Position numbers and translations under genes: made by a program. From contig CP141137.1 of the NCBI GenBank assembly GCA_035236585.1, positions 43,856,057-43,920,056 of the forward strand: a DNA stretch of 64,000 nt, read 5' to 3'. Positions 1-16,782 of the stretch are shown piece by piece. The stretch comes from Warburgia ugandensis. Its lineage: Eukaryota; Streptophyta; Magnoliopsida; Canellales; Canellaceae. The first letter of the stretch is position 1, and the number at the start of each line of letters is the position of its first letter. The notes beneath the pieces were generated by a model that was not told the DNA's origin, made no database searches, and saw only the letters and a list, made by a program, of their open reading frames with translations.

Positions 1-564
1 CATTAGCAAGTTTGGGTCTAGCTAGGCATGTTTTGTCTCTCAAGAAATAGAAACTAAAAAGGCCAAATAGGACGCAAGCTTCCCTGAAGTTTCCCACTTC
101 TAAAGCACACTTGGGCCAGATCGTTTCAGGTCAGTTGTAGATTCGGTACTTAGAGGAACAGGGAGTTTGATGAAGAAGAATGACTAACATGGACACCTTC
201 CATTCACATGGGTTATCCAGCATGTGACATTCAAGATCAATAGACTGACATTTGACAAAATTATCAAACTAACAATTTGAGTGACAAAGGAATATTATAA
301 AACTAAAGAATATAAGTACATTATTCAAATTCCATGAAATTTTCCTATATAGTTGTTTTGAAAATCTACAACTGTTTTCTCTTATTGTTTAACCTGCTAG
401 CAAGTTCTGCACTCAATGATGGATTCCCATTTGTTTACTTGTATCCTGATCTATCAGATGCCAACTCGGCAACACAAGCACGCGCCCAAATATGGGTATA
501 TTATATGCATATCCTGCCACAAACCATCTCACTTGACAAGTCCAGATGTGAACACATTCCTCAC
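1..564 (-). other. Last visible intron of the kinase gene
   Basis: The donor GTGAGG follows the codon for LSQ at 565. In relatives the next exon begins with a QEYIRGISAW-like segment. I searched the reverse strand of 1-540 for it and did not find it, so the next exon should lie beyond position 1. Nothing else is recognisable here. Confidence 0.6.
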
Positions 565-5447
<4,883 letters not shown>

Positions 5448-8400
5448 TTGTTCTTGCTTATAGCACATAATTAGCGCACTCTGCACTCCCAGATATTCCA
5501 AAATAAATAACAAGTTCTACAAATAATGGGATATCAGCCATATTAGTATGAGGCGTCTTCCAATTTCGTAACAGCTTCCCTTTCGTCAAAACAAAATTTG
5601 TACAAGAGCCAAACAATTCCATGAAGTTGGTCGCACTAGAAATCCTCTCCTCATGCAAACCCATTCAATTGAAAACTTCATATAAGCACCAAACGCAAAG
5701 CAATTTCTGTAGATACAGATCAGGGACAATTCTAATGTACATTTGAAATTACTAACTCATATAATTACAGTATTATACAGAAGCAATAAATCCAGTTTCA
5801 AAGTTCTCCCAGGCAATCCTCTCCAATCGGAAATTTGAGCACCTTGACACCAGGCATGTGCCTCTTCATGCCTATCAAAGCACTGAATTCAGCACCACAA
5901 AAAAGATAGATCATAGATGTTCAAATCAAGGTGAAAACATTTCTGTCTCGAACCATGTGCATCCAAAATTGTAATATGGGAGCACTTCAAAATAAACACC
6001 CCCAGATTTGTTTCATAAAGCAGAAGCCAAGTGAGCTGTGGTACATCTGGGAGAACACACTAGAAAAGACCTAGAAAACCAAAAATATATTACAGTAAGT
6101 GACAACCATGACCAATTTATGATCAAGTGAAAACATATAGCGGTTTCAACAATAAATCAGCAAAACTTTAAAAGCAAAACTAAATGATATTCAGGGCATA
6201 TACTAGAACTGTAGAACACATATTTCAGTAGTTTCTTGTGCCATAAATCACAAGTAACTACCAATAAGAATGAAAAAGAAGTAAGCAAATAAAGTATCCT
6301 GTATGAAAGTGATTAGTCAAAAAGTTTATCAATAAATTCTGGGCAACAATTACATGCAAGAAATACATTTATCAGCTACATGACACAGTCATGTCCTTTT
6401 GACAGTAATTCTTAAGTAAGTTTGGCATATCATGGACAATCACAGATGATCTGTATAATCAATCACAGGCTATACATTCATTACCATGTCAAAATATCAT
6501 ACATAGGCTCATATACAAAGCTTTCAGAAGTAATTACTTAATCTTATCAATAACAGTTCCTTAAAGTTTAACAAGAGGAGGCCGCTCTTTCTTCAGCCAG
6601 AAAGGGATAAATGGTAAAGCCCTTAGATCAGCTCTTTTTTTCTCTGTACAATATTTGTTAGCTATGAACAATGAATAAGGGAATTTCATTATGATGTACT
6701 TCTTGCATTCCATCCAACTCTTCCAATGAAAAGAAACCAAGTATCTGAATTCGAGTTGTAGACATAGTCATTAAACAATGTCAACAATGACAAAGCCCGT
6801 GTTTCTTCTTTTGCTCTTCATCATTCCACTCTTCAATTTCTACTATGCTATTCTTCTTTCTCTCCCCTTTTCACTTCTCGTAAAACCCACCACTATCTAG
6901 TGGTTTATCAACAAGGTGTCTTCTCTGGTCAATTTCTTCAATGGTGCCCACCTGCAAAAGCAATAAGTGATGGCTGTCTTCTGATTTTCACTTAATCTCA
7001 GTGTATGGTGAAACTCACCATCTTGCATTCTAGTTTGATGCATAGTCCATAAATGAATGAAGTGAGCCCCCACTGTTTAGAGTTGAATGAATAAGAGAAG
7101 GGGAACTCTAAGATTTTTTTTTTAAGCACATTTCTCAACAAAAACAAGAAGACGATGATGATGATGATGATCACAACAGCAATGATGAAGAAGAAACAAA
7201 AAAGGGGACCAAATTGACACAAATCATATGAAGAGTAAATAAGAAACCACAATTTCTTTGAACTCAAAAGAAACTTGGAAGGACACTAACAGACCAAACT
7301 AGAACAAAGATTTGTGCATTTAACAGTGATTTTTGGAACTCCTGATACTTTTGTGTCATTGATCCGTGAGATCAAATGAATTCCAAAAGACAGTCTGTCA
7401 TTACAACCTACTGATCAGGAGAGGTTTTTGAAATTTGGAGCGGGATAATGGGTAGGGATGAAGGAAAGAAGTGAAGAGCTACAACTGCAGAGCCCCTAAG
7501 ACAGTGAGCAATGAGGTTAAGAGAGGAGAACAAAACTGAGAATATGAGAGAGACATTTGGCAAGATTAAGAAGAAGCTCGAGAAATAAGAAGGGGATCAA
7601 GCAGGAGCAAAAGGTGGCCTTTAAAATGAGGGTAATGATGTCAATTTTAATAGAATAATAGAGAAACCTTCCGAATTTGAATTTATGTAAGGGAAATTAC
7701 TCTTTGCTAACTTTAGGACAATACCTTATCTCTAGAGACTAGTTCAAAGATATTTTGCAAACTTACAAGCAAAATTTCCTACTTTGACTGATTGAAATAA
7801 ATGAAGCAAAATAGCACAACTGCTTAAAGACAGATAAAAAACAGCAAACAAAGCATCAGTCAAAGCATTGGATTCTCTTAACTAAAACTCTGCCATTCCA
7901 TCAACAATGTTTTACATAAACCAAGTTTTCATCTGCTTTTCAGTTTCTCCCAATGGCGTCTGCCAACACTTCTTTTGTTTTTTTTTTCTTTTTGTTGGGT
8001 AGGAAAATGGTAGCAAAATTTGAATTTACCGCAGGGTCAAGATGCTACCAACACTATTCAGGATCACAAGAATCAGCCAAACACCAGATTATTACCTTTT
8101 TGAAATGTTGCTCAACGGGGATTAAAATGTCAGATGTGTTGTACACATGCCAAAGTCATTAACTATCTACATATTTAATACAATATGCATGTAGATTTGT
8201 TGTTTTGGTCCTCTCCACAATGTATTCATCCTAGGGGGAAGTTATCCTGACTTGAGAAAAGACAGGAATGGGTTACAGATGCGCACACATGACCTTTGCC
8301 CACCCCCCCAACCCAGAAAACAAAACCATTCACACCAACCAGAGACAAACCCACCTTTGCTGCTATTAATGCCACATATCATGGATAGTGCACAAAGTAA

Positions 8401-9910
8401 CAATTTCATAATACCATTACTAGGAGAGGATCCATTGTGGTCTACAGTGGAGATGGGAACAATTTGGTAGTTTTCCTGAATGGCAAGGTTATAAAGGTAC
8501 ATGGTGGTTAGGAAAGCTAGCCTTGGGCCAGGACTTGATCAATCATGAGTCCTTTTGACTAGGTGAGGTTGTGGTTCAAGTAATTATTTTTTCTCTTGCA
8601 GATATACCTATAAAAAAAAAATCTAAAAATGTAAAAACACTTGACAATTAGAAGAAAGAGAAAGTTGGCCTTTTTTGGTAGTCAAAAGAATAAGTTTGGC
8701 CTTTTCTCATGACCTGATTAGTTCATCTGTAAATTTCCAAGTACACTCAATTGACTGCAGAAATTCACACAGAGAAATCAGGTTTGGGTTGCTCAATCCA
8801 TTGGCCGAGCTAATTTTAATTTGCACATTGTGCATAATTGTCTACATTTCAGGTGTTTTCGGTGTTCTGTCAATAATTCAGTACACATTATATTAGTCAC
8901 TGCATGCTCTTGATCCCTGTATGACATTGAAAGAACACCTTGTATGATCACAGCACATTGTTCAAGTGCGACAATCCAACAAAGAGAGAATCTGAATATT
9001 TGCATCTTTAGGATCTTTGGAGAAATTACTTTGGTGTGACTTTGACAGTTTTATCCACTCAAATAAATGAACACACGGCCCTACCATGGATTCAGTTACT
9101 AACTTTCGTAAAAATAAGCACTTGGACCTCTTGGAGAGGAGGTTCCCATGTTTCAAGACTGAGATAGAAAGCCATCTGATTCTAGTGTTCAACTCTCCAA
9201 CATTCGAAACCACTAAATTTATGCAAGTTAATGTTAAGCCCCAAGTCAAGGTGAAGCCCATAATTCCTTTTAACACACAGTACACACTTCTCTAAACTCC
9301 GAAGATCTTCAAGCCCCTCAATTCACAATACATCACAACATTGATAGACAAAGTCAACAATTTGTTTTCTCTCCTCATCCATGTAGCAAGTGAATTCCAT
9401 AGACTGTTTGCTTGTATATGTATTGTCTAGAAAATAGCTGCTCCAAATAGTGTCGCTCTTTTTCAGAAATAGATACGTAAACACATGTATGTACAAGTTC
9501 ATACATGCTGGGACCTCATGATTCCTTTGAAAAAATCTGAACGAGCAGAAATACAAGTTTGACCCGCCTATTTTATGATGCAAGCTCTTTATTTGCTAAT
9601 TCACAGCCTTTAAATGGATCGGGTAGGACATAAGAAAGAATGGCCTTTATCCATCAACAAAGCCTCCAAAACTCAAAGGCTTAAACTTGCAGTAAGACAG
9701 GAACTTTGTTGTGTAGCCAACTCATAGGAGGTCTAGCTAATCAACATTTCAACCATCAAACAAGTGAGGTGCACACATGCACACACATTTGTGGTGTGTG
9801 TTACATACCAGAGATCTCATCCACAATGTAGCAGTGGAAGTGGTGGAAGTTTGTGTTCCATAGCATGTCAAGCAGATTTTTCTGTTGTATCTAAGAGCCA
9901 GAGATAAGAA

Positions 9911-10089
9911 GGGGAACCTTGGCGCAACAGTAAAAGTTGTCGTGATATGACCTTGAGGTCACGGGATCAAGGCATGGAAACAGCCTCTTACAAAAATACA
10001 AGGTAAAGCTGCGTACTATATACCCTTGTGGTCCGGCCCTTCCATGGACCCTACATAGGCAGGAGCTTCGTGCACTGGGGCTGCCCTTT
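9911..10089 (+). mobile_element. Au-type SINE, copy 1
   Basis: The sequence starts GGGGAACCTTGGCGCAACAG and has a tRNA-like A box (TGGCGCAACAGTAAAAG) and a B-box-like segment (GGTCACGGGATCAAGGC). The tRNA-unrelated body includes GCTGCGTACTATATACCC and CTTGTGGTCCGGCCC and ends GGGCTGCCCTTT. This is the consensus layout of the Au SINE family, which is widespread in flowering plants. The B box has GATCAAGG where the canonical form has GTTCGAG. It is flanked by ATCTAAGAGCCAGAGAT (9889-9905) and a near copy at 10090-10106. It lies in the kinase leader intron, antisense to the gene. Confidence 0.9.
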
Positions 10090-10109
10090 ATCTAAGAGCT
10101 AGAGATGAA

Positions 10110-10288
10110 GGGGATCCTTGGCGCAATGGTAAAGTTGTCGTCATGTGACCTTGAGGTCACAGGTTCAGGGCATAGAAATGGCCTCTTGCAACAATGCAAG
10201 GTAAGGTTGTGTACCATAGACCCTTGTGGTCCGCCCCTTTCCTGGACCGCACATAGCGGGAGCTTTGTGCACCGGGGCTGCCTTTTTT
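10110..10288 (+). mobile_element. Au-type SINE, copy 2 (tandem)
   Basis: It has the same organisation as copy 1, with a better B box (GGTCACAGGTTCAGGGC) and a longer T run at the end (CTGCCTTTTTT). It starts GGGGATCCTTGGCGCAATGG. It lies head-to-tail with copy 1 and shares its 17 bp flank: ATCTAAGAGCTAGAGAT on the left and ATCTAAAAGCCAAAGAT at 10289-10305 on the right. Confidence 0.9.
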
Positions 10289-11077
10289 ATCTAAAAGCCA
10301 AAGATGACATGTAGAGGACAATCTCATCCCCAACCTTCCTGCTCTTCAAGTTCTACGATATGTTTGTCTAGTGCCATAGAACTACCCAATTACTATCTAA
10401 CAAGGAAACTAGCAGAAGAGCATTGACTTTCTCGATAAAATTTTCTTTTGCATGCACCTAGTCAAATTTTGGTTGCTTCTTTTCATCTGCGAATCTGTGA
10501 CCATGTCATGCCATTCAGGGGGCAGGGAACTGATTTCAAGAGACAAGCAGAAAGTTTTCTTCATTGAGATGTTCAACAACCCTTTAACACTACGTAGATC
10601 AGCTTCCCATCTTCCTTAGAAATCCATCACCTTCACCATCATTACACGAAATGTAATGGTCGTCAACCACCAAACACATGGAACTTCACATTTAGATATC
10701 CCAGTTCCATTGCTTCCAGAAATTGACAATTTTGTGTCAACTGAATTCATTCAAGAGAATAAAACGGCACAAATTCCAGCAATTGACGACATTGCACACA
10801 GACACGGACTGATTATTGTTGCAAAACCTGAATTCCTTCCAATCAACTCCTCAGTCCACAAAGATTGAAAAGCTGAACGAAAATTCAAATCGCCTCAAGG
10901 AAACTATATTAATCAAAATAAAATTATATCATTCGGTTTTCACAAGTAGACCAAATTGAAAAACAGAGACAAACAGAGAGAGAAATGTTTTAGCAGCAAT
11001 ATAATGGACTGAACAATTCATATTGATAGTTACAAATAATCAAGAAACTCAGAATAGAAAAGAAGCACCTGAATTAC

Positions 11078-11453
11078 CTGGATTGGAGAATTATCCACCT
11101 AACAAGATCTCGGTAGCGGAACCTAGGGTTTCGTGAGGGATTGCCCTTTCTTTCCCACTCTGTGGAACCAGAAAGGAATTCATACCAAACATCCAGAGGA
11201 GTTCCAACATGAAATAATGGAAACTTGGGTACTATCCCCGATCTTTTCCGTCATGGATGTGCGAATTTGGAGCCACTGCAATTGTCTTTCCAGAATCTGA
11301 TACGTTGGCAGGAAGAAGAAGAAGAAGAAGAAGAAGAAGAAGAAGAAGGCCTTTCTCTCTCCACTTTTCTCGAAAAGATATGGTTTTTTTCTGTTGCAGA
11401 GGGAAGAATTGAGGACAGAGAGAGAGAGAGGAATCGGGGAAAATGTAGTCTAT

Positions 11454-11495
<42 letters not shown>

Positions 11496-11500
11496 GTGTC
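11078..11500 (-). other. Putative 5' leader exon of the kinase gene
   Basis: On the minus strand a CT tract and a TTC tract are followed by GAAACCCTAGGTTCCGCTAC, a phrase common in plant 5' leaders, then GATCTTG and a clean donor CCAG|GTAATTC. The pyrimidine-rich content is typical of plant leader exons. The upstream edge is a guess, because no TATA box or transcript start can be fixed. It contains no credible coding sequence. Confidence 0.5.
11312..11490. repeat. (GAA)n and (GA)n tracts in the kinase leader
   Basis: There is a pure GAA run at 11312-11348 (about 12 units) and a pure GA run at 11456-11490, with a shorter GA run near 11417-11430. On the gene strand these read as TTC and CT tracts inside the inferred leader exon. 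Confidence 0.9.
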
Positions 11501-11900
11501 TTTGCTGCCGTGCAAATTGGGGTGCGACCCAGCACGAGTTCTTCCAGTTCAGTAGGTGGAAAAGGAGAGGTGACGGGGACGGCTGTTTCCCCGGAACTTA
11601 ACTCGGGAGTTAATTTCGAGTTACCGTATTGTGATCCGCCGATCACCCGCTCTTCGGTTTAATTTGGTGGGTCATCTCAGCCGTTCATCTCCTTGATGGC
11701 TGATCAACACTTGGCTTCTCCTGGAATTAGTTTAAAAGAGGTCAGAGTAAGATCTATCCATTAAGGTAGGGTCATTTGCCACCGATAGTTGCAATTCGTC
11801 AATTTGATGCACGGACCTGATCTCGCCAATGCATCACAAATGAGGCCCAATTTGGAAAAACTTAACAATTATTATCTCCAAGTATCTTCAGGGACTACAC
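11501..11900 (-). promoter_or_regulatory. Probable proximal promoter of the kinase gene
   Basis: This is the only non-repetitive interval between the inferred leader exon and the LINE poly(A) end at 11901. No convincing TATA box was found on the minus strand. The assignment rests on position alone. Confidence 0.3.
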
Positions 11901-12435
11901 TTTTTTATTTTTTTTGGAAGTAAAGGTTATATCATTTATGTGGGAGAAGATCCCTCCCCGGATGTACATACAGTATCCATAGAATGAGATACGCTAAGAT
12001 GCATAAGAGTACAACGGATGGAACCTAGCTTAGAAAGTAGTCCCGGAAATACAAAAAGAACCATAACCAAAATGAAATCAGTGAATAGGAATGAGATGAC
12101 TTTGATTTCTAAATCACATTTTGTCCATGAGCACTCTTTCCCGGGCCAAACCATCTACAATCTGGTTAGCAGATTGATGGGTGTGGATAAGTTGAAATGA
12201 GTGACCAACAGTGGTTATGTCAATTGTGTCCCAGAATCTCCATGGTCTAAGGCTGGAGTTCCTACTTAGAGAAGCTTCAATGGTTAAATTTGAGAGTTTG
12301 AATTGAGGACAAATTTTGAGTACAAGAAGCTAGAGCTGCAACTTTTGCTTCATTTGAATCATATATTCCGCAGGGGCCAGCAAAGTCAAAGAGAGAGTAA
12401 CCTTCATGGTCAATAAGGAAACCTCCCATAGGCTC
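11901..12435 (-). mobile_element. 3' part of a plant LINE (RNase H end and poly(A))
   Basis: Read on the minus strand it gives an RNase H segment, GFLIDHEGYSLFDFAGP followed by GIYDSNEAKVAAL. Further on is the C-terminal RNase H motif HTHQSANQIVDGLARE, which matches the H..R..N..AD.LA pattern of plant L1-type LINEs. It ends in an A-rich tail, seen as T-rich sequence at 11901-11915 on the plus strand. Frameshifts and stops are present. It continues the LINE whose 5' part lies at 55151-57950; the two were separated by the nested elements between them. Confidence 0.8.
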
Positions 12436-12846
12436 TAATGTGGACCAAAATATAAAAGGAAAAAGAAAAGAAGAGAGAGAATGTTATCGCTTCTAAGGGA
12501 TCAAACCTCCTATTTTAGTTCAATTCAAGAATAACTCAATCTAACTCAAGATGGAGCCAAATAAATCTTTTCTCATTCATTCCCTTGATAACAAGAATTA
12601 CATAATAGATAAATAGACTCTCAAGCTTGCCATCAAAGAAGCCTTACTAGCATATAGGATATTTTCCTAATTTAACTTACCTAGCAAACTTAACCATGCT
12701 AAATATCCTCTAATTCCTAACACAGAAACAATTCTAAATTACTTTATGTTAGTAAGTAATGACTTGAATAAAAAGACTTGGACTCTTATTTAGCAACTTT
12801 CCAAGTAACATGTTACAAATGAATAAATTCTCATTAGTTCCTAGCA
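12436..12846 (-). repeat. Element F, left LTR (A)
   Basis: About 411 bp, alignable along its length with the copies at 13690-14060 plus 53768-53818 and at 54753-55150. Shared landmarks include AAAATATAAAAG, CCTCCTATTTTAG and AAATAAATCTTTTCTCATTC. The outer end reads TAATGTGGACC where the other copies read TGATATTRACY, so the terminal TG appears mutated. The inner end is TAGCA next to a C-rich run, which on the minus strand is a polypurine tract before the 3' LTR. Confidence 0.8.
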
Positions 12847-13689
12847 TTCCACCCCCCCCCCCTTGAAATGAACCTTGCCCTTAATTTTTTGACTAAGTGA
12901 CTTTAGTGGAATGGACTCTAAATTGCTTGCTTAGAAACCAAGAACTTACCAAATGTACTACTTTTTAATCCATTGAATTCTATTGATATAAACAACTTAA
13001 TTCATACCTGTATTTTCGAACTCTTAGAATAATTACACAATAACCTTCCTACTCAAAAGGTTTGTAGATCCTTTTAGTCTAAAAGGGATTGTCAGAGTAT
13101 AAGTTTCCTTCCTAAATATAATTGAAGGAAATTTTTTAGGATTTATTTGTTTTGTGATGAAATTGACCAATAGCTTTTGATCTGTTAATTGTTCCAAGTG
13201 TGGTGCCAATAAATGTTCCATGTGGTATCAACTTTTCCTACCACGGATTCTGACAATTCCTTCAATATCATGATTCTTGATTTGAGTATTCCTAACAGAA
13301 TTTCAACATTCCTTTTCGTAGACTCAATAACCACTTCTATTTTTGCAAACAAACCATCATATATTAGATCCATGATTTACTTTTGATGTTGTGGATCTCA
13401 ATGAGATCTTTCCACGTTGATATCATATGATTGAGATACAATTGTTTGAAGATAATTGCTAAGAAAGCTCTAAAGCTATTGAAAGAAACAAGAAAACTAA
13501 AAGACCATTGGAACAAAATGGAAACTGCTAGAGATACATAGAAGATCTCTAGCAAAACACCAAAATATATCCCAAAAATTGCCCTTAACTGGAAACTACC
13601 AAAATAAATGGAAAGATCACTGGAAATCATCGAAAATTAACACAAATTTGTCAGAAAATCTCCCTAGATCAAATGCTTTGGTACCAGAT
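12847..13689 (-). mobile_element. Element F, first internal segment (pol deleted)
   Basis: On the minus strand it starts with the primer-binding site TGGTACCAAAGC (tRNA-Met type, close to TGGTATCAGAGC). It ends with a G-rich polypurine tract at about 12847-12862, next to LTR A. Only about 840 bp separate the LTRs. A short open segment (around ILKELSESVVGKVD, then LAPHLEQLTDQKLLVNF) is homologous to the second internal segment at 53819-54752. No RT, protease or integrase was recognised, so it is a non-autonomous or internally deleted element. Confidence 0.7.
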
Positions 13690-14060
13690 TGATATTGACT
13701 AAAATATAAAAGAAAGAATAAAAGAAGATAATCACTTTGAGGGGGATCAAATCTCCTATTTTAGATTCAATTTGAGAAGAACCTAGATCTAATGACTCAC
13801 CATGGGGCCAAATAAATCTTTTCTCATTCATTCACCTAAGAAAAAAATTACCTCATATATATATAGACATACAAACATACACTCAAGATTTGTAGCTGAA
13901 CGAATCTAACAACCAATAGGATATTTTTCTAATTTTACTTACCTAATAAACTTAACCTTAGTAAATGTCCTCTAATCCGTAATATGGAAATACTTCTAAA
14001 TTACTCTATCTTAGTAAGTAATAACTTTAATCAAAAGACTTGGACTCCTACTTACAACTT
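13690..14060 (-). repeat. Element F, middle LTR (B), left portion
   Basis: It starts TGATATTGACTAAAATAT and aligns with the other F LTRs until GACTCCTACTTACAACTT. There it is cut by the 3' LTR of element C; the missing end reappears at 53768-53818. Confidence 0.8.
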
Positions 14061-16782
14061 AATGATGTCATATTTTACTTAACTCACAAGTGCACGAATC
14101 TGTTGTAGTAGATGCATGCGAATGAGATCGATTCTACAAGAAATCTCATAGAAATGTGTTGTGGATAGATCTTATTTAACTTGTTTATCTTAGCCAAACA
14201 AGAAAGATCGAATTAATTTATCTAGGAATTTAAACATAAAAAATGTGAAACATGCACAAATTAGAAATTACAACTAAAGGAAGCTTGTTAAGAAATAAGC
14301 TAAGTAATGAAAATATAAACACCTAACTAACATGCATGAGAACAAGGAACTACAGAAGCTTAGAATAAATTAACTAAGCAACTAAACTTAAGGAAACTAC
14401 TTAAAATAGAAACTTTCCTACATCAACACTTTCTTAATCTAAAACTTGCTAAAAATAGAACTTTTTAAAATTCAAATAAGAAACTTTCTAAACATAAATT
14501 AAGATGCATATAACTAAATAGAAACTATTAAAACAAGAATAAGCGAATGAGTCCAACAAAAATCAATAAAACCAAGCCCAAATTCCTTCCGCATGATCCA
14601 TGGATTGTGCTCATGGTCTAAGGTCCAAAAGTGGTTAGTTTTGATGCTTCTAATGTAATTAATCATACAACCTAAGCTATGCATCAAATAAATAACTAGC
14701 TTAACTAAATGGGTTCCTAAGGGTTCAAGTAAATGAGATATTTGGATTGTTGAAAACAAAGCACCAAAGTTAAGGATAAGAATTTCTAGATTTCAAGCAC
14801 TTAAGAACATTGAACAAATCAAGCACAAATAAGCAATTGAATCAACAACTTTCATGAAAGATAACAATCCAGATTTGAAGTACTATGATAATGGAAACAT
14901 TCAATAACAAAAATCCTCAAAGATTTTCATTAAATTAGTACCAAACTGCATTAAAAACTACGGGCATAATATATATGAGTCTAGAAATTACACATAGTTC
15001 TAGGACAAAAAAATTGTTCTAAACAGCCACATCAACCTAATCTAATGCTTGTAAACTCAAGTAAGATAACATAAAAAGAGAACCTAAGATTCTCACCTGG
15101 TGGGGAAATAAGAGGTGCTACGATGCGGCATGCCAAATACCGAAGCTTGTATCGCACCAAAAACCTTCATACGATACCTTGCATGAAAGCATGTATTGTT
15201 CTTGAAGGTTCAAGAGAAAATATGTCTAAAGTGATGAACTAAATCAAGGAAAAAGAATGCACAAAGCTGAATGAATCTAAGGAACAACTCATGTAAATCA
15301 AGGGACGAAATCAAATATCTAAGCTTCCTCTTCTCTTGGTTGTCACTATCAAAGAAGAATGAACTTGGATCGTTGATGAATGAGCAAGGAAATCTAAGAA
15401 TATGAAAGTAAGGATTCAGGCAAAAGCAAGGAAAATAAGGATAAAGCAAGGAAAGGAAAAGCAAGGAAAATAACGCACCATGCTAACCTAAACTTCTTAA
15501 AAGCAAAGCAAGAGAAACAACCCTCATGAAGAGAGCTTAAGGTTGGAACAAAGAATGAAAAACATGACTTGAAGGAGGAAGGTGGGGAGGATTTTAAAGA
15601 GGGCCGAAGGGTTGTGCATTGAAGAGCTTAAGAGGAAAGGTTTATGCATTGAAAACCTTCCCTCCTCTCCAAAAGCTTTCCACGTTAATCCACTTGGAGA
15701 TTTCCTTTTTGGTCTCTTACTAATCTAAAACAAATCTGATCTCAAGTGGGCCAAAGAATAAGAAACTTATCAAAAAAAGAAGGAAAGAGGCAAGGTGACA
15801 AAGGAGATGGGATGGATGATATGAGAGACAAAGAGGGGGGGCTCCTACAAAGTAGGAGTTATGCGTGGAACTCCTCTCCTCTTGGAGTTTCACACAAATT
15901 GCTTAACATTAATAAGAAAGTGATAAGAAGGTGAGATAAATATGGATGGAGAGAGAAGGAAAGAAAAAGAAATAAATAAGAACGAATGAGGTGGAGAGAT
16001 AAGATAAGAGGGAATGGAATGGGAGCTCCTACAAAGTAGGAATGGGGTGTGGAGCTCCCTTCCTTCTTGAATTTCCATGTGAAACACCCATGAATAGTGG
16101 AAAATAAATGAAAAAATGAAGAAAAGGGTAGGGCTCTTGCCCATTGGTTCACTTTGCATGAATATCCTATTTCCCTTCCAATTAACCCTTAAAATTTATT
16201 GAAATTCTTCCTCCAATAGTATGTTACCATGTGGATTAACCTGAGTGGCTCAAATGGCTCACTTTGAGGGCTCATTTGACTTAGCATCATGGCTTATATC
16301 CTAGCTTTGGTGGCTTGGCTTTCTTAGCTTCCAAAGCTTATCACCTTAAGTTTATATGGCTAAGGTGGCTAGCATGGCTACATGCAAAGGTGATGGGAAT
16401 TGTATGCTTATGCATAGGCCCATTTCAAACAACTTTGACTTCTCTAATTGCATTTATTGCTTGTCTTGAAGATGATCTTGACCCTTGAACTTTAGAAAAT
16501 GGCCCCCATCTTTTTGCTTTTATCTTGATCTCAATTGATCTAAGCTGTTGGATCACCATCTTGATGCCTACAAAAGATGAAAAACTCTAATTAAATATTT
16601 AAAAAATTAGAATTAGTCACATACTCTAAATTAGCCTCTAAACCTGTAAAATATTAGACTTTTGAATTATTAGGTCAAAAGTGCATGTATTATAATTTTC
16701 GACCAAAAACCCTAATTGAAATTGTAAATTATAGCACATGGGAAATGAATTCTGTGATTTTTATACGAAATTGGACACATCA
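14060..16782 (-). repeat. Element C, 3' LTR
   Basis: About 2.7 kb. It begins TGATGTGTCCAATTTCG (minus strand) directly after a polypurine tract and ends near GTAAAATATGACATCA. It aligns along its length with 51069-53767. Landmarks include AAGTGCACGAATC, CTCCTACAAAGTAGGAGTTATGC and TTAACCCTTAAA. It lacks the long GA tract found in the other LTR. Confidence 0.82.

Larger units (their letters stand above)
9889..10305. repeat. Three copies of a 17 bp SINE target-site duplication
   Basis: Copies lie at 9889-9905, 10090-10106 and 10289-10305, differing at only a few positions. They bracket and separate the two SINEs. Confidence 0.88.
5517..11077 (-). other. Probable 5'-UTR intron of the kinase gene (5.6 kb)
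   Basis: The likely donor is CCAATCCAG|GTAATTC at 11078/11077 and the likely acceptor is TTATTTGTAG at 5518-5517, just upstream of the start codon. Between them I see no coding exon. The contents are AT-rich sequence, a short run of C at about 8301, a possible SINE-like piece near 8500-8625 and the two Au SINEs at 9.9-10.3 kb. This is inferred from splice signals only; other leader exons inside it cannot be excluded. Confidence 0.5.

Noticed and set aside
7120-7270. Short hydrophobic minus-strand frame with an isoleucine run from a GAT repeat
   Set aside because: It is a short ATG/GAT microsatellite in an intron; no start context or homologue.
9906-10288. tRNA genes suggested by A and B boxes
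   Set aside because: The boxes belong to Au SINEs. The following body and T-rich end, and the flanking duplications, rule out functional tRNA genes.
10656-10868. 70-codon plus-strand frame with a fairly protein-like composition
   Set aside because: Single small frame inside the leader intron, antisense to the gene, with no splice partner or recognised domain.
11225-11662. Overlapping open frames of 145 and 131 codons on both strands around the kinase leader
   Set aside because: They run through GAA and GA tracts, giving poly-Glu/Ser-Leu low complexity on either strand. No domain, and the interval fits an untranslated leader.
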